Notes: generated by a model not told the origin, from the letters alone. A stretch of 64,000 bases of DNA from Delphinapterus leucas (GCF_002288925.2 NW_022098050.1:8016452-8080451), one strand, 5' to 3'; counted from the first letter of the stretch, positions 23,011-35,521 are shown. A program made the numbers and translations.

Positions 23011-24297
23011 TAAATCAGACCCCAATAAATGGAGCAATTATTTGGGGAAAGAAGGCAGTGAACTTTGTTCTCATACATGACCCTGAGCGTCCAGCAGACT
23101 CCTTGAATGCAGAAGGTTCTTAGAGGACGAAAAAGGCTGACTCTGAGAGCCTCTTGACTAACAAGTCTCCCCACAGGGGAGAGAATGCAGGGTGACATAA
23201 ATACCCAAGGTATGTGGTTTGTTAGGAAAAAATTATATATATTATATAGCTATAGATAGATAAAGATTATCTTGCACATATAGTAACCAAATACACGATG
23301 AATTCACAATAATCATGCCAAGTGACACAAATCATACTTGTTTCACATTTGTCAATATCAGAAAATTATTTTCCAACAAAAAACCCATTAGGTACAGTAC
23401 TCTTCATACCTAAAATAAAGAGGAAAACTCAGGAATTGCTCTTGATGTTTAACATACCCAAAAACTGCCAACTCACTAAAAAGCTTTAAAATTATATAAG
23501 AATTTAAAGTGGTTGTCCTATAATGAATGGTAATAAAACAGAGCTGTGTTTCAAATCTTTTGTCAGGACAGTACTGTCTGGAATAAAATGTCTTTCCAAA
23601 TTCAAAATACAATAAAAGTCAACAGATTTACTCCATATTACTTAGAAGAAAAGATACTATTTTTCTCCTCCATATAATTTCTCCTCTGGCTGGCTACCAC
23701 TATCAGCAACAGACATTCTGAACCTCTGTAAGTAGTAAAACAACCACCCAATAAGAAGGTAGAATTTTTGGTACTTTAGATAACAAACCTGTGCAATGTT
23801 TACCTATTTGTGTTACCTAGAGGACTGTTATTTACAGTTCCTGCTGTTTTGCAAAAGAAGAAGGAAAAATTAGCTCTCCCCTTCCTAGGGCTTTGGAAAC
23901 AATGGAGTTGTGTTTTCATAACAACCAGGGACTTGGCAGCAGTAACAGGGACTCTCTTAAGTTGCCATATGCCCCCCCCAAGCAGCCACAGGTTTCCAAA
24001 TGCGTGTGTTACGGGTTTTAGTCTAAATCAGAAGAGTCTCAGCATGAGTGGTATTTGCACTCTACAGCAAAGAACCAAAAAAGCTGAGAAACAAAACAGG
24101 GAACTGGAGACCAAACTAATAAACTGTGTCCAAGACTGAGCCAGTGAATACCAAGCACTCAACCATATGTTTAGCAACAGAGGTAGAGTTCTTACATCTA
24201 TTTGAAGAATACACAGATGAAAAGTGTAGACATAAAACAAATACTTTGGAAATTGTTCCCTAAAAAATGCATACAGGAGCTATGAAGCTGAGCAGAA
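23011..24297. other. no recognised feature (about 1.3 kb)
   Basis: Contains a small 'tatatattatatagctataga' AT run near 23234. No gene or named repeat could be supported. Confidence 0.4.
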
Positions 24298-24891
24298 TGC
24301 TGAAGGGCTCCTGGGCATGGAAACCTTTCTGTGTCCCCTGTTCCTTGTTTGTACAGAACAGACTCCAGCCTCCATGACTTTCCGAGTTCCAAAGGGCAGA
24401 TTCAAATAGTTGCTAATCAGGGAAAGGAGGGGATGCAAAGACAAGCAAGGAGCAGTCAAGAAACAACAGTGCAGCCTTGGGGCAGGGTCCTGGTGCCACC
24501 TCAAGGGATACACATAGCAATATCTTTGAGCTCTTCTGCAGAACTAAAAACCCCAACAAACAGAGTTAGCATTCTTCATTCCAGAGAAGACCACCTGAGG
24601 CCAGATTAAAGGAACCAAAGAAGCTCATCAAGAGATTAGCTGAGAACAGATTAAAGGAGTGCAGGCCCTGCACACACCCTAATCCTTATCAGCAACCCCG
24701 TCCTTGAACCATTGCTATAAAACTCCTCACCAAATCCTCCCATTTTGGGACACATAGTTTTGAAGGCAGGAGCCCTCTGTGTCCCCCTTTGCCTGGCAAA
24801 GCAATAAAGCTATTCTTTTCTACTTCACCCAAAACTCTGTCTCTGAGATTTGATTTGGCACCAGTGCACAGAGGCCAAGCTTTCAACATCA
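24298..24891 (+). mobile_element. solo LTR of an endogenous retrovirus (class I-like)
   Basis: About 595 bp from TGCTGAAGGGCTC to ...CAACATCA. Promoter-like 'ttgctataaaactcctcacc' near 24711, polyadenylation signal 'gcaataaagctattc' near 24800 and a U5 stretch 'aaactctgtctctgagattt' form the usual U3-R-U5 order. No internal viral sequence adjoins, so it is a solo LTR. Target duplication not resolved. Confidence 0.7.
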
Positions 24892-25160
24892 GCTATAAAT
24901 CAGCTTGGTGTAAGATGAACAAAACTATGAAGTCCTAAGAGAGAAGACTGGATTCAGAACAAGAAATGTTAGTCAGGCATGCCTTTGAAAACATTTCTCC
25001 CATAAAATTCATAATTCCTTGAACCCTGAAAAGAGCCAACCCTGGACTCCAGAGCGATAGAAATTCCTGAAGAATTTAAATCCAGAAATTGTTAGTTGAT
25101 GGCAACCAAAACCACCTATGAGAATATATTAAAAGATGTAACTAGAGAGTGTTGCTGAAT
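24892..25160. other. no recognised feature
   Basis: Spacer between two solo LTRs; nothing supported. Confidence 0.4.
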
Positions 25161-25674
25161 TGTATTGAAAGGGACCAGAATATGCCACCCCAAAATATGC
25201 CACTTTGGCATAAGAATTATTTGAGCTGAAGGCAATTGAGGGACAGCACATGCAGGAAAAGCTCTAAAACCAGCACATAAATTTCCCTTTGTAAAGGCAA
25301 CTTATATTTATAAAGGATTTTTTTAAGTTGTCCTCTCCTGACTTGCCTGGAGACAATTCCTGTCACATGAGATGACTTGAATCTGCACAACAAGTCTTTC
25401 TAAACAACCCCTATTTACCATACATGTCTTAGTCACCTGCCCACAACTTATCCCCTCCCACACCGCAGAGGCCCGAACTCCCTTCTTCACACTGTGTTAA
25501 AATGGTATGTAAGGCCCAAGGTCCACCTACCTCTGGATTTTCACTTCTTTTCTGTGAAGCTCTCTCTCTATATATGCCCTTTCTTCTCCTGTTAATCTGT
25601 ATTTTGTCAGTTTAATCTATAGGGCCCTATTCATTGAACCTAAGATGACAGAGGGAAGTTATTCCTCCACTACA
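25161..25674 (+). mobile_element. solo ERV LTR, family shared with 63525-64000
   Basis: From TGTATTGAAAGG to ...CCTCCACTACA, about 514 bp. Shared blocks with the copy at 63525 are 'atgccaccccaaaatatgcc', 'aaatttccctttgtaaaggc', 'gttaaaatggtatgtaagg' (TATA region) and 'tcacttcttttctgtgaagc'. No flanking viral genes; the two are separate insertions. Confidence 0.75.
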
Positions 25675-25884
25675 GTATCATGTGAAAAATAATAGAAGGA
25701 TACAATAAAGTAAGTTGAAATTAAAGGTTTCCAGTGTTATCTCCCTGAAATTAAAGGTACCACTGCCATAGCCTACCACCTTACAAGACACAATAAACCT
25801 CCAAAAAGCCAACATCTTGATTCAAAGAATGTGCAGAAATAATCAAAATCTTTCATTGGAAAGTTAATATGACCATGTGGATCC

Positions 25885-27180
25885 ATTGAAAACTCCCAAT
25901 TACAAAATTCTAGCTTCCTCAACACTGCCTGGTCCCTAACATGTTCCTCTGGCTTACGACTCAGCTTCCCATTTCCTCATCTTTAATCCATCAATGCCAC
26001 TTCTTCCTCTACTTTTATTCCTATCCATTTCATCGCTTCATCTCAGGTCCACACACCTTTTGCAGGATTCTCTACCATTCCCTATTCCTGAGCCTCCTTG
26101 GATCAAATTCCAATCTATCCTTATATTTTTCTATAATGCCCCTTAATTAAAAATCACAGCCCCCAACCAAATATCTCCCTGATAAGCCACCTCATATCTC
26201 ACAGCAAAGAAATAAAAAAAAAAAACTTGTTCCATGTTAGGGTTTTTTTCCATTCTTGCTTGATAATCCTTTCTCTTTTGAAACACATATTGTTTCATAT
26301 TATTTTCTTCTTATCTTTATCTTTAGTTTGTGGACTTCCAGGCCTCTGTTGCTGATGAATTTATCACTAAAATCAGCTAAGAGGATTATCCAGATAGATA
26401 TTTATACTTTAACCTCACTGTCCCTTGAACCCCATAATTCCAACAGCCCTCATAGTCACTCCATCTTGAACTCCGTTCTTTTCACATCTTGACTCTCATC
26501 CCCACCCTCAGCATACAACCTCAACTACTCCTTAACTGAAATAAAACAGGGTCATTTTTTCTTTCCTTTCCTCTCAGAAGACAAAGTATTCCATAATCTC
26601 CTTTTACAAGCTTTCTCATTCAAATTACTCTCAATTTCACATCTTAGATATCCTTATCATATATATCTTTGTCCTTACATGCATCTTTAACCTCCCCTTT
26701 ACTTGATCCTTAAAGTCTTTCTACCTCCATGTTCATATAGCCTTAAAATTTCTCTAAAAATATTACCCAAGGTTTGGTATCCCACTAAGCTTCTGATGTT
26801 TCTCTTTTATTTCATTGTTAAATTCTTTTTTAAAAAATCTAATTCTTCCACTTTATTAAGGCCTTCTTTTTCTTTAATCTCTCACAATCTAAGCATTACT
26901 CCTATCTCTTTGCTAAAACTACTCACTCGGTTGTCCAAACTGTCTGCATAAAGATAAAATCCGATGATCCTTTCTGAGTCTTCCTCTTCCTTAACTCTAG
27001 AATTTGATCAACTTGGCTACCTTCTTCTTGAATCTTTCTCTGTGAAATTGTTCATCTACAGTTATATTCCTATTTTAGTGACAATTTCTTCTTCTCCTTT
27101 ACTGCTTTCCTTTCCTTTCTAAAGTTCTCATTCTCTGGGTATTCCAAGTTTTCAAAAATCTTATGCATTTTGATGACACT
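25885..27180 (+). repeat. probable L2 LINE internal region, degenerate
   Basis: A pyrimidine-rich stretch. 'agcattactcctatctcttt' and 'gctaaaactactcactcggt' (about 26891) resemble the L2 ORF region that precedes its reverse transcriptase C-terminus. The codon frame is lost. The upstream part (25885-26860) is only compositionally similar. Confidence 0.45.
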
Positions 27181-27789
27181 GAGACCTACAATGCTAGCTA
27201 CTACTTGTTCCTGAACCCTAAAACCAGATATGAATACTATTGTCATATAACACCTCTTGAATATTCCGCCAGTAACTGAAGTACATAATGAGAATACAGT
27301 TTATGAAGGGAATATTTCTGTTCCTAACAATAAAGGATTAGCCGATCTCAGACTAAATCTCCCAGTGAGAACAAGTACAAAAGTTATTACAGTACAAAAA
27401 TAGTTGTTTGATGGCATTTAGGAGTTAGAATTCAAAGGACCAGGATCCCAGAGAGAAGGGAAATACACTGAGATCATCAATGTATTAATATCATACATGC
27501 CATCCTCCCTTGAAGCAATTTGAAAGCACATGAAGAACGATTCTGGGGAACCAAGAAGAAAGCAACTGCTAAGAGGATGAAAACCAGAATTTAAGGCCCA
27601 CCATGAAATTTTAGTAAATGATTCAGAATGGCTATACTTAAGAATAAGAGCAAAATGGAAATAGAACATTTTCAGTTAGAACAATGTGATTCCCCTAACC
27701 CCAAATTTTATTGGAAGGAAATTAAATTTTCTCCAGAGGAAAATAGTATTATCCTGGGCCTCTACAAGTTTTTATACACAATGCCTCAC
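27181..27789. other. no confident feature; possibly start of an old L1M/HAL1
   Basis: Unclassified sequence leading into L1-type text that becomes clear near 27800. Nothing else seen. Confidence 0.35.
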
Positions 27790-28145
27790 ATTCAATCAAA
27801 AATTATAAGTCATGGCAGGAAGCAGAACAAAATGACTAAAAATCAAGAAAAATAGAGACAATTACAGCCACAGATGATCCAGAAATTGGAGTTATCAGAC
27901 ATGGACTTCTAAAACTTTCTAAATATGATTAAGTCATTCAAGAAAACAGATGAAAAAGTAGAAATTTCTCCCCTGAGAACTGGAGTGTATTTGAAAAATC
28001 AGATGGAAATTCTAAATAGAAAGTACAATAATATGAAATTAAACACTAACTGAATATAATTAACAGCACATTAGCACAACAGAAGAATAGCATAGTGAAC
28101 AGTAAGTTCGTTGGTAGAAAATATACATATTAAAATAAAGGGAGA
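27790..28145 (+). mobile_element. old L1M, ORF1 region, left of the copy B insertion
   Basis: 'cagatgatccagaaattgga' and 'gttatcagacatggacttct' (about 27871-27910) are old L1M/HAL1 ORF1-region text. The same element resumes at 35522 after the full-length L1. The last 15 bp, 'taaaataaagggaga', is the left target-site copy. Confidence 0.65.
28131..28145 (+). repeat. target-site duplication, left copy, of L1 copy B
   Basis: 'taaaataaagggaga' here and 'taaaatacagggaga' at 35507-35521 differ at one base. They bracket the whole 7.36 kb element. Confidence 0.88.
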
Positions 28146-30065
28146 AGAGGACCTACAAGATGGTGGAAGGGTAAGATGTGGAGACCACCTTCCTCCCCAT
28201 AAATACATCAGAAATACATCTACATGTGGAACAACTCCTACAGAACACCGACTGAACGCTGGCAGAAGACCTCAGACCTCCCAAAAGGCAAGAAACTCCC
28301 CACGTACCTGGGTAGGGCAAAAGAAGAAAAAAGACAAAAGAATAGGGACGGGACCTGCACCAGTGGGACAGACCTGTGAAGGAGGCAAGGTTTCCACACA
28401 CTAGGAAGCCCCTTCGCGGGCGGAGATGGAGGGCGGCGGAGGGGGCAAGGTTCGGAGCCACGGAGGAGAGGGCAGCAACAGCGGTGCAGAGGGCAAACCG
28501 GAGAGATTCCCGCACAGAGGATTGGTGCGGGAGGCTTGTCTGCTCACCCGCTGGGGCGGTCGGGGCTGGGAGCTGAGGCTTGGGCTTCGGAGGTTGAATC
28601 CTAGGGAGAGGACTGGGGTTGGCTGCGTGAACACAGCCTGAAGGGGCTAGTGCGCCACAGCTAGCCGGGAGGGAGTCCAGAAGAGAGTCTGGACCTGCCT
28701 AAGAGGCAAGAGACCATGGTTTCTGGATGCGCAAGGAGAGGGGACTCAGAGCACCACCTAAATGAGCTCCAGAGACGGACGGGAGCCGCGGCTATCAGCA
28801 CAGACCCCAGAGACAGACATGAGATGCTAAGGCTGCTGCTGCCGCCACCAAGAAACCTGTGTGCGAGCACAGCTCACTCTCCACACCTCCCCTCCCAGGA
28901 GCCTGCGCAGCCCGCCACTGCCAGGGTCCCATGATCCACGGACAACTTCCCCAGGGGAACACACAGCACGCCTCAGGCTGGTGCAACGTCACACCTACCT
29001 CTGCCGCCGCAGGCTCGCCCCACATTCCGTACCCCTCCCTCCCCCTGGCCTGAGTGAGCCAGAGCCCACGAATCAGCGGCTCCTTTAACCCCGTCCTGTC
29101 TCAGCGAAGAACAGACGCCCTCCGGCGACCTACATGCAGAGGTGGGGCCAAATCCAAAGCTGAACCTCAGGAGCTGTGCGAACAAAGAAGAGAAAGGGAA
29201 ATTTCTCCCAGCAGCCTCAGGAGCAGCGGATTAAATCTCCACAATCAACTTGATGTACCCTGCGTTTCTGGAATACCTGAATAGACAACGAATCATCCCA
29301 AATTGAGGAGGCGGACTTTGGGAACAACGATATATATATATTTTTTCCCTTTTTCTCTTTTTGTGAGTGTGTATGTGTATGCTTGTGTATGTGATTTTAT
29401 CTGTATACCTGTGCTTTTACCATTTGTCCTAGGGTTCTGCCTGTCCATTTTTTTAAATTACTTTAAAAAAATTATTTTTAATAATTATTTATTTTAATAA
29501 CTTTATTTTATGTTATTTTATTTTATTTTCCTTCTTCTTTCGTTTTTCTCCTCCCGTTTATTCTCAGACATGTGGATGACAGGCTCTTGGTGCTCCAGCC
29601 AGGCGTCAGGGCTGTGCCTCTGAGGTGGGAGAGCCAACTTCAGGACGCTGGTCCACAAGAGACCTCCCAGCTCCACGTAATATCAAACGGCGAAATTATC
29701 CCAGAGATCTCCATCTCAACGCCAAGACCCAGCTCCACTCAACGACCAGCAAGCTACAGTGCTGGACACCCTATGCCAAACAACTAGCAAGACAGGAACA
29801 CAACCCCATCCATTAGCAGAGAGGCTGCCTAAAATCATAATAAGGCCAGAGACACCCCGAAACACACCACCACACGTGGAACTGCCCATCAGAAAGACAA
29901 GATCCAGCCTCATCCAGCAGAACACTGGCACTAGTCCCCTCCACCAGGAAGCCTACACAATCCACTCAGCCAACTTTATCCACTGGGGGCAGACACCAAA
30001 AACAACAGGAACTACGAACCTGCAGCCTGTGAAAAGGAGACCCCAAACACAGTAAGTTAAGCAAA
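28146..30065 (+). promoter_or_regulatory. L1 copy B 5'UTR with internal promoter
   Basis: It begins 'agaggacctacaagatggtg', the usual kind of L1 start. About 28420-29300 is GC- and CpG-rich, in sharp contrast to the A/T-rich surroundings. 29310-29570 is a T-rich low-complexity part. L1 5'UTRs hold the RNA polymerase II promoter for the full-length transcript; whether this one works cannot be judged from sequence. Small frames here are not genes. Confidence 0.85.
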
Positions 30066-30683
30066 ATGAGAAGACAGAGAAAAACACAGCAGATGAAGGA
30101 GCAAGGAAAAAATCCACCAGACCTAACAAATGAAGAGGATATAGGCAGTCTTCCTGAAAAAGAATTCAGAATAATGACAGTAAAAATGATCCAAAATCTT
30201 GGAAATAGAATGGAGAAAATACAAGAATCGTTTAACAAGGACCTAGAAGAACTAAAGAGCAAACAAAAAGTGATGAACAACACAATAAATGAAATTAAAA
30301 ATTCTCTAGAAGGGATCAATAGCAGAATAACTGAGGCAGCAGAACGGATAAGTGACCTGGAAGATAAAAGAGTGGAAATAACTACTGCAGAGCAGAATAA
30401 AGAAAAAAGAATGAAAAGAATTGAGGAGAGTCTCAGAGACCTCTGGGACAACATTAAATGCACCGACATTCAAATTATAGGGGTCCCAGAAGAAGAAGAG
30501 AAATAGAAAAGTACTGAGAAATATTTGAAGAGATTATAGTTGAAAACTTCCCTAATATGGAAAAGGAAATAGTTAATCAAGTGCAGGAAGCACAAAGAGT
30601 CCCATACAGGATAAATACAAGGAGAAACACGCCAAGACACATATTACTCAAACTATCAAAAATTAAATACAAAGAAAAATATT

Positions 30684-30698
30684 AAAAGCAGCAAGGGA
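30684..30698 (+). repeat. target-site duplication of SINE in ORF1
   Basis: 'aaaagcagcaaggga' here matches 'aaaagcagcaagggg' at 30978-30992. The site is the A-rich, L1-endonuclease-like part of ORF1. Confidence 0.9.
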
Positions 30699-30977
30699 GG
30701 GGCTTCCCTAGTGGCGCAGTGGTTAAGAATCCGCCTGCCAATGCAAAGGACACGGTTTTGAGCCCTGGTCCAAGCAGATCCCACATGCCGCGGAGCAACT
30801 AAGCTCCTGCACCACAACTACTGAGCCTGCGCTCTACAGCCCCAGCTCTGCAACAAGAGAAGCCACCGCAATGAGAAGCCCCCGCTCGCCGCAACTAAAG
30901 AAAGCCCGTGCGCAGCAATGAAGACCTAACGCAGCCAAAAATAAATAAGTAAAAAAAAAATTTTTTTAATTAAAAAA
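30699..30977 (+). mobile_element. CHR-2-type SINE inserted in L1 ORF1
   Basis: Head 'ggggcttccctagtggcgca', then body with one 'ccacaactactgagcc' unit and a tail 'aataaataagtaaaaaaaa' that ends in mixed T and A runs. The flanking 15-bp duplication is identical at 14 positions. It must be younger than the L1 it interrupts. Confidence 0.93.
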
Positions 30978-31302
30978 AAAAGCAGCAAGGGGAAAATAAC
31001 ATACAAGGGAATCCCCATAAGGTTAACAGCTGATCTTTCAGCAGAAACTCTGGAAGCCAGAAGGGACTCGCAGGACATATTTAAAGTGATGAAGGAGAAA
31101 AACCTACAACCAAGATTACTCTACCCAGCAAGGATCTCATTCAGATTTGATGGAGAAATTAAAACCTTTACAGACAAGCAAAAGCTGAGAGAATTCAGCA
31201 CCACCAAACCAGCTTTACAACAAATGCTAAAGGAATTTCTCTAGGCAGGAAACACAAGGGAAGGGAAAGACCTACAATAACAAACACAAAACAATTAAGA
31301 AA

Positions 31303-34300
31303 ATGGTAATAGTAACATACATATCTATAATTACCTTAAATATAAATGGATTAAATGCTCCAACCAAAAGACATAGATTGGCTGAATGGATACAAAAACA
31401 AGACCCGTATATATGCTGACGACAAGAGACACACTTCATACCTAGGGACACACACAGACTGAAAGTGAGGGGTTGTAAAAAGATATTCCATGCAAGTGGA
31501 AATCAAAAGAAAGCTGGAGTAGCAATTCTCATATCAGACAAAATAGACTTTAAAACAAAGACTATTATAAGAGACAAAGGAGAACACTACATAATGACCT
31601 AGGGAGCAATGCAAGAAGAAGATACAACAAATGTAAATATTTATGCACCAAACATAGGAGCACCTCAATACATAAGGCAAATATTAACAGCCATAAAAGG
31701 GGAAATCGAAAGGAACACAATCATAGTAGGGGATTTTAACACCCCACTTTCACCAATGGACAGATCATCCAAAATGAAAATAAATAAGGAAACACAAGCT
31801 TTAAATGATACATTAAACAAGATGGACTTAATTGGTATTTATAGGACATTCCATCCAAACAACACAATACACATTTGTCTCAAGTGCTCATGGAACATTC
31901 TCCAGGATAGATCATATCTTGAGTCACAAATCAAGCCGTGGGAAATTTAAGAAAACTGAAATCGTATCAAGTATCTTTTCAGACCACAATGCTACGAGAC
32001 TAGATATCAATTACAGGAAAAAATCTGTAAAAGATATAGACACATGGAGGCTAAACAACACACTACTTAATAACCAAGAGATCACTGAAGATATCAAAGA
32101 AAATATCAAAAAATACCTAGAAACAAATGATAATGAAAACACGACGACTCAAAACCTATGCGATGCAGCAAAAGCAGTTCTAAGAGGGAAGTTTATAGCA
32201 ATACAATCGGACCTTAAGACACAAGAAACACCTCAAATAAACAACCTAACCTCACACCTAAGGCAATTAGAGAAAGAAGAACAAAAAAACCCCAAAGTTA
32301 GCTGAAGGAAAGAAATCAAAAAGATCAGATCGGAAATAAATGAAAAAGACATGAAGGAAACAATAGCAAAGATCAATAGAACTACAAGCTGGTTCTTTGA
32401 GAGGATAAACAAAATTGATAAACCACTAGCCAGACTCATCAAGAAAAAAAGGGAGAAGACTCAAATCAATAGAATAAGAAATGAAACAGGAGAAGTAACT
32501 TATGACACCGCAGAAATACAAAGGATCATGAGGGATTACTACAAGCAGCTATATGCCCATAAAATGGACAAGCTGGAAGAAATGGACAAATTCTTAGAAA
32601 TGCACAACCTTCCAGGACTGAACCAGGAAGAAACAGAAAATATAAACAGACCAATCACAAGCACTGAAATTGAGACTGTGATTAAAAATCTTCCAACAAA
32701 CAAAAGCCCAGGACCACATGGCTTCACAGGCAAATTCTATCAAACATTTAGAGAAGAGCTAGCTAACACCTATCCTTCTCAAACTCTTCCAAAATACAGC
32801 AGAGGGAGAAACACTCCCAAACTCATTCTATGAGGCCACCATCACGCTGATACCAAAACCAGAGAAAGACGGCACAAAGAAAGAAAACTACAGGCCAATA
32901 TGACTGATGAACATAGACGCAAAAATCCTCAACAAAATACTAGCAAACAGAATCCAACAGCACATTAAAAGGATCATACACCATGATCAAGTGGGGTTTA
33001 TCCCAGGAATGCAAGGATTCTTCAGTATACGCAAATCAATCAATGTGATACACCATATTAGCAAATTGAAGGAGAAAAACCATACGATCATCTCAATAGA
33101 TGCAGAGAAAGCTTTCAACAAAATTCAACACCCATCTATGAAAAGAACCCTCCAGAAAGTAGGCATAGAGGGAACCTTCCTCAAAATATAAAGGCCATGT
33201 ATGACAAACCCACAGCCAACATCGTTCTCAATGGTGAAAAACTGAAACCATTTCCATTAAGATCAGGAGCAAGACAAGGTTGCCCACTCTCACCACAAGT
33301 ACTCCACATAGTTTTGGAAGTTTTAGCCACAGCAATCAGAGAAGAAAAAGAAATAAAAGGAAGCCAAATCAGAAAAGAAGAAGTTAAGCTGTCACTGTTT
33401 TCAGATGACATGATACTATACATAGAGAATCCTAAAGATACCACCAGAAAACTACTAGAGCTAATCAATGACTTAGGTAAAGTAGCAGGATACAAAATTA
33501 ATGCACAGAAATCTCTAGCATTCCTATGCACTAATGATGAAAAATCTGAAAGTAAAATTAAGAAAACACTCCCATTTACCATTGCAACAAAAAGAATAAA
33601 ACATCTAGGAATAAACCTACCTAAGGAGACGAAAGATCTGTATGCAGAAAGCTATAAGACACTGATGAAACAAATTAAAGAGGATACAAACAGATGGAGA
33701 TATATACCATGTTCTTGGATTGGAAGAATCAACATTCTGAAAATGACTCTACTACCCAAAGCAATCTACAGATTCAATGCAATCCCTATGAAACTACCAC
33801 TGGCATTTTTCACAGAACAAGAACAAAAAATTTCACAATTTGTATGGAAACACAAAAGACCCCGAATAGCCAAAGCAATCTTGGGAAAGAAAAACGGAGC
33901 TGGAGCAATCAGGCTCCCTGGCTTCAGACTATATTACAAAGCTACAGTATTCAAGACAGTATGGTACTGGCACAAAAACAGAAAGATAGATCAATGGAAC
34001 AGGATAGAAAGCCCAGCGATAAACCCACGCACATATGGTCACCTTATCTTTGATAATGGAGGCAAGAATATACAATAGAGAAAAGACAGCCTCTTCAATA
34101 AGTGGTGCTGGGAAAACTGGACAGCTACATGTCAAAGAATGAAATTAGAACACTCCCTAACACCATACACAAAAATAAACTCAAAATGGATTAAAGACCT
34201 AAATGTAAGGCCAGACACTATCAAACTCTTAGAGGAAAACATAGGCAGAACACTCTATGACATAAATCACAGCAAGATCCTTTTTGACCCACCGCCTAGA

Positions 34301-35093
34301 GGAATGGAAATAAAAACAAAAAAAAACAAATGGGACCTAAAGGAACTTAAAAGCTTTTGCACAGCAAAGGAAACCATAAACAAGACGAAAAGACAACCCT
34401 CAGAATGGGAGGAAATATTTGCAAATGAAGCAACTGACAAAGGATTAATCTCCAAAATTTAGAAGCAGCTCCATGCAGCTCAATATCAAAAAATCAAACA
34501 ACCCAATCCAAAAATGGGCTGAAGACCTAAAGAGACATTTCTCCAAAGAAGATAGACAGATTGCCGACAAACACATGAAAGAATGCTCAACATCATTAAT
34601 CATTAGAGAAATGCAAATCAAAACGACAATGAGGTATCATCCCACACTGGTCAGATTGGTCATCGTCAAAAAATCTACAAACAATAAATGCTGGAGAGGG
34701 TGTGGAGAAAAGGGAACCGTCTTGCACTGTTGGTGGGAATGTAAATGGATACAGCCCCTATGGAGAACAGTATGGAGGTTCCTTAAAAAACTACAAATAG
34801 AACTACCATATGATCCAGCAATATCACTACTGGGCATATACCCTGAGAAAACCATAATTCAAAAAGAGACATGTACCAAAATGTTCATTGCAGCTCTATG
34901 TGCAATAGCCAGGACATGGAAGCAACCTAAGTGTCCATCAACAGATGAATGGATAAAGAAGATGTGGCACATATATACAATGGAGTATTACTCAGCCATA
35001 AAAAGAAACGAAATTGAGTTATTTGTAGTGAGGTGGATGGACCTAGAATCTGTCATAGAGAGGGAAGTAAGTCAGAAAGAGAAAAACAAATAA
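31303..35093 (+). pseudogene. L1 copy B ORF2 (endonuclease and reverse transcriptase), broken
   Basis: Full ORF2 span, about 1,264 codons. Endonuclease motifs include 'ITLNINGLN' near residue 10 and 'VGDFNTPL' near residue 140. RT motif A reads 'ISIDAEKAF' (about 33088), and the catalytic box is F-S-D-D (33398-33409) in place of F-A-D-D. The C-terminal Cys/His segment '[18 protein letters not shown]' is near 34690, and the end is 'VSQKEKNK'. I see in-frame stops at 31417 (codon 39), 31600, 32303, 32901, 34076 and 34460, and frameshifts near 31865, 32760 (a 4-bp duplication 'agct'), 33190 and 34470. The longest open piece (33197-34078, 293 residues) covers much of RT. Confidence 0.93.
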
Positions 35094-35506
35094 CATATGG
35101 TAACACATATATAGAGAACTTTTAAAAAATGGTCACGATGAACCTAGGGGCAGGACAAGAACAAAGACGCAGACCTACTAGAGAACGGACTTGAGGATAC
35201 AAGGAGGGGGAAGGGTAAGCTGGGACAAAGTGAGAGAGTGGCATGGACATATATACACTACCAAACGTAAAACAGATAGCTACTGGGAAGCAGCCGCATA
35301 GCACAGGGAGATCAGCTCGGTGCTTTGTGACCACCTAGAGGGGTGGGATAGGGATGGTGGGAGGGAGGGAGACGCAAGAGGGAAGAGATATGGGGACATA
35401 TGTATATGTATAACTGATTCACTTTGTTATAAAGCAGAAACTAACACACCATTGTAAAGCAATTATACTCCAATAAAGATGTTAAAAAAAGAAAAACGAA
35501 AAAAAA
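35094..35506 (+). other. L1 copy B 3'UTR and A-rich tail
   Basis: Contains 'agcacagggagatcagctcg' (about 35299), a G-rich run 'ggtgggagggagggagacgc' and the end 'ctaacacaccattgtaaagc' then 'ccaataaagatgtt' with an A-rich tail. 'aataaa' at 35472 can serve as the polyadenylation signal. Confidence 0.88.
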
Positions 35507-35521
35507 TAAAATACAGGGAGA
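35507..35521 (+). repeat. target-site duplication, right copy, of L1 copy B
   Basis: 'taaaatacagggaga'; one mismatch to the left copy at 28131-28145. Confidence 0.88.

Larger units (their letters stand above)
30066..31244 (+). pseudogene. L1 copy B ORF1, broken by mutations and a SINE
   Basis: The start ATG gives 'MRRQRKTQQMKEQGKNPP'. Residues 35-115 form a charged coiled coil, then the conserved 'DIQIIGVPEEEEK' ends at a stop (30504-30506), after which one base is missing. A CHR-2 SINE (30699-30977) splits the part encoding the C-terminal domain, within the codons around 'KAARE'. The natural stop is the TAG at 31242. Without the SINE and its extra target copy the reading frame would be near 295 codons, a normal ORF1 size. 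It cannot make complete protein. Confidence 0.88.
28146..35506 (+). mobile_element. full-length L1 LINE copy B
   Basis: About 7.36 kb including a 279-bp SINE: a 1.9 kb GC-rich 5'UTR (28146-30065), ORF1 (30066-31244), a 58-bp spacer, ORF2 (31303-35093), a 3'UTR and an A-rich tail, flanked by a 15-bp target duplication with one mismatch. Full length with clear ends marks a complete retrotransposition event. Both ORFs have since decayed. It inserted into an older L1M. Family: the younger L1 lineage of this window, shared with the element at 14.7 kb. Confidence 0.95.

Noticed and set aside
24298..25674. Two neighbouring LTRs as the two ends of a provirus
   Set aside because: The two LTRs are of different families and only about 270 bp apart, with no viral genes between them.
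28111..29284. Many overlapping short frames in a CpG-rich stretch, looking like a CpG-island first exon
   Set aside because: The stretch is the 5'UTR of L1 copy B, bounded by a target duplication and followed by ORF1.
33197..34078. 293-residue open frame as a possible intact gene
   Set aside because: It is the reverse transcriptase part of the broken L1 ORF2, in order with upstream and downstream ORF2 pieces.
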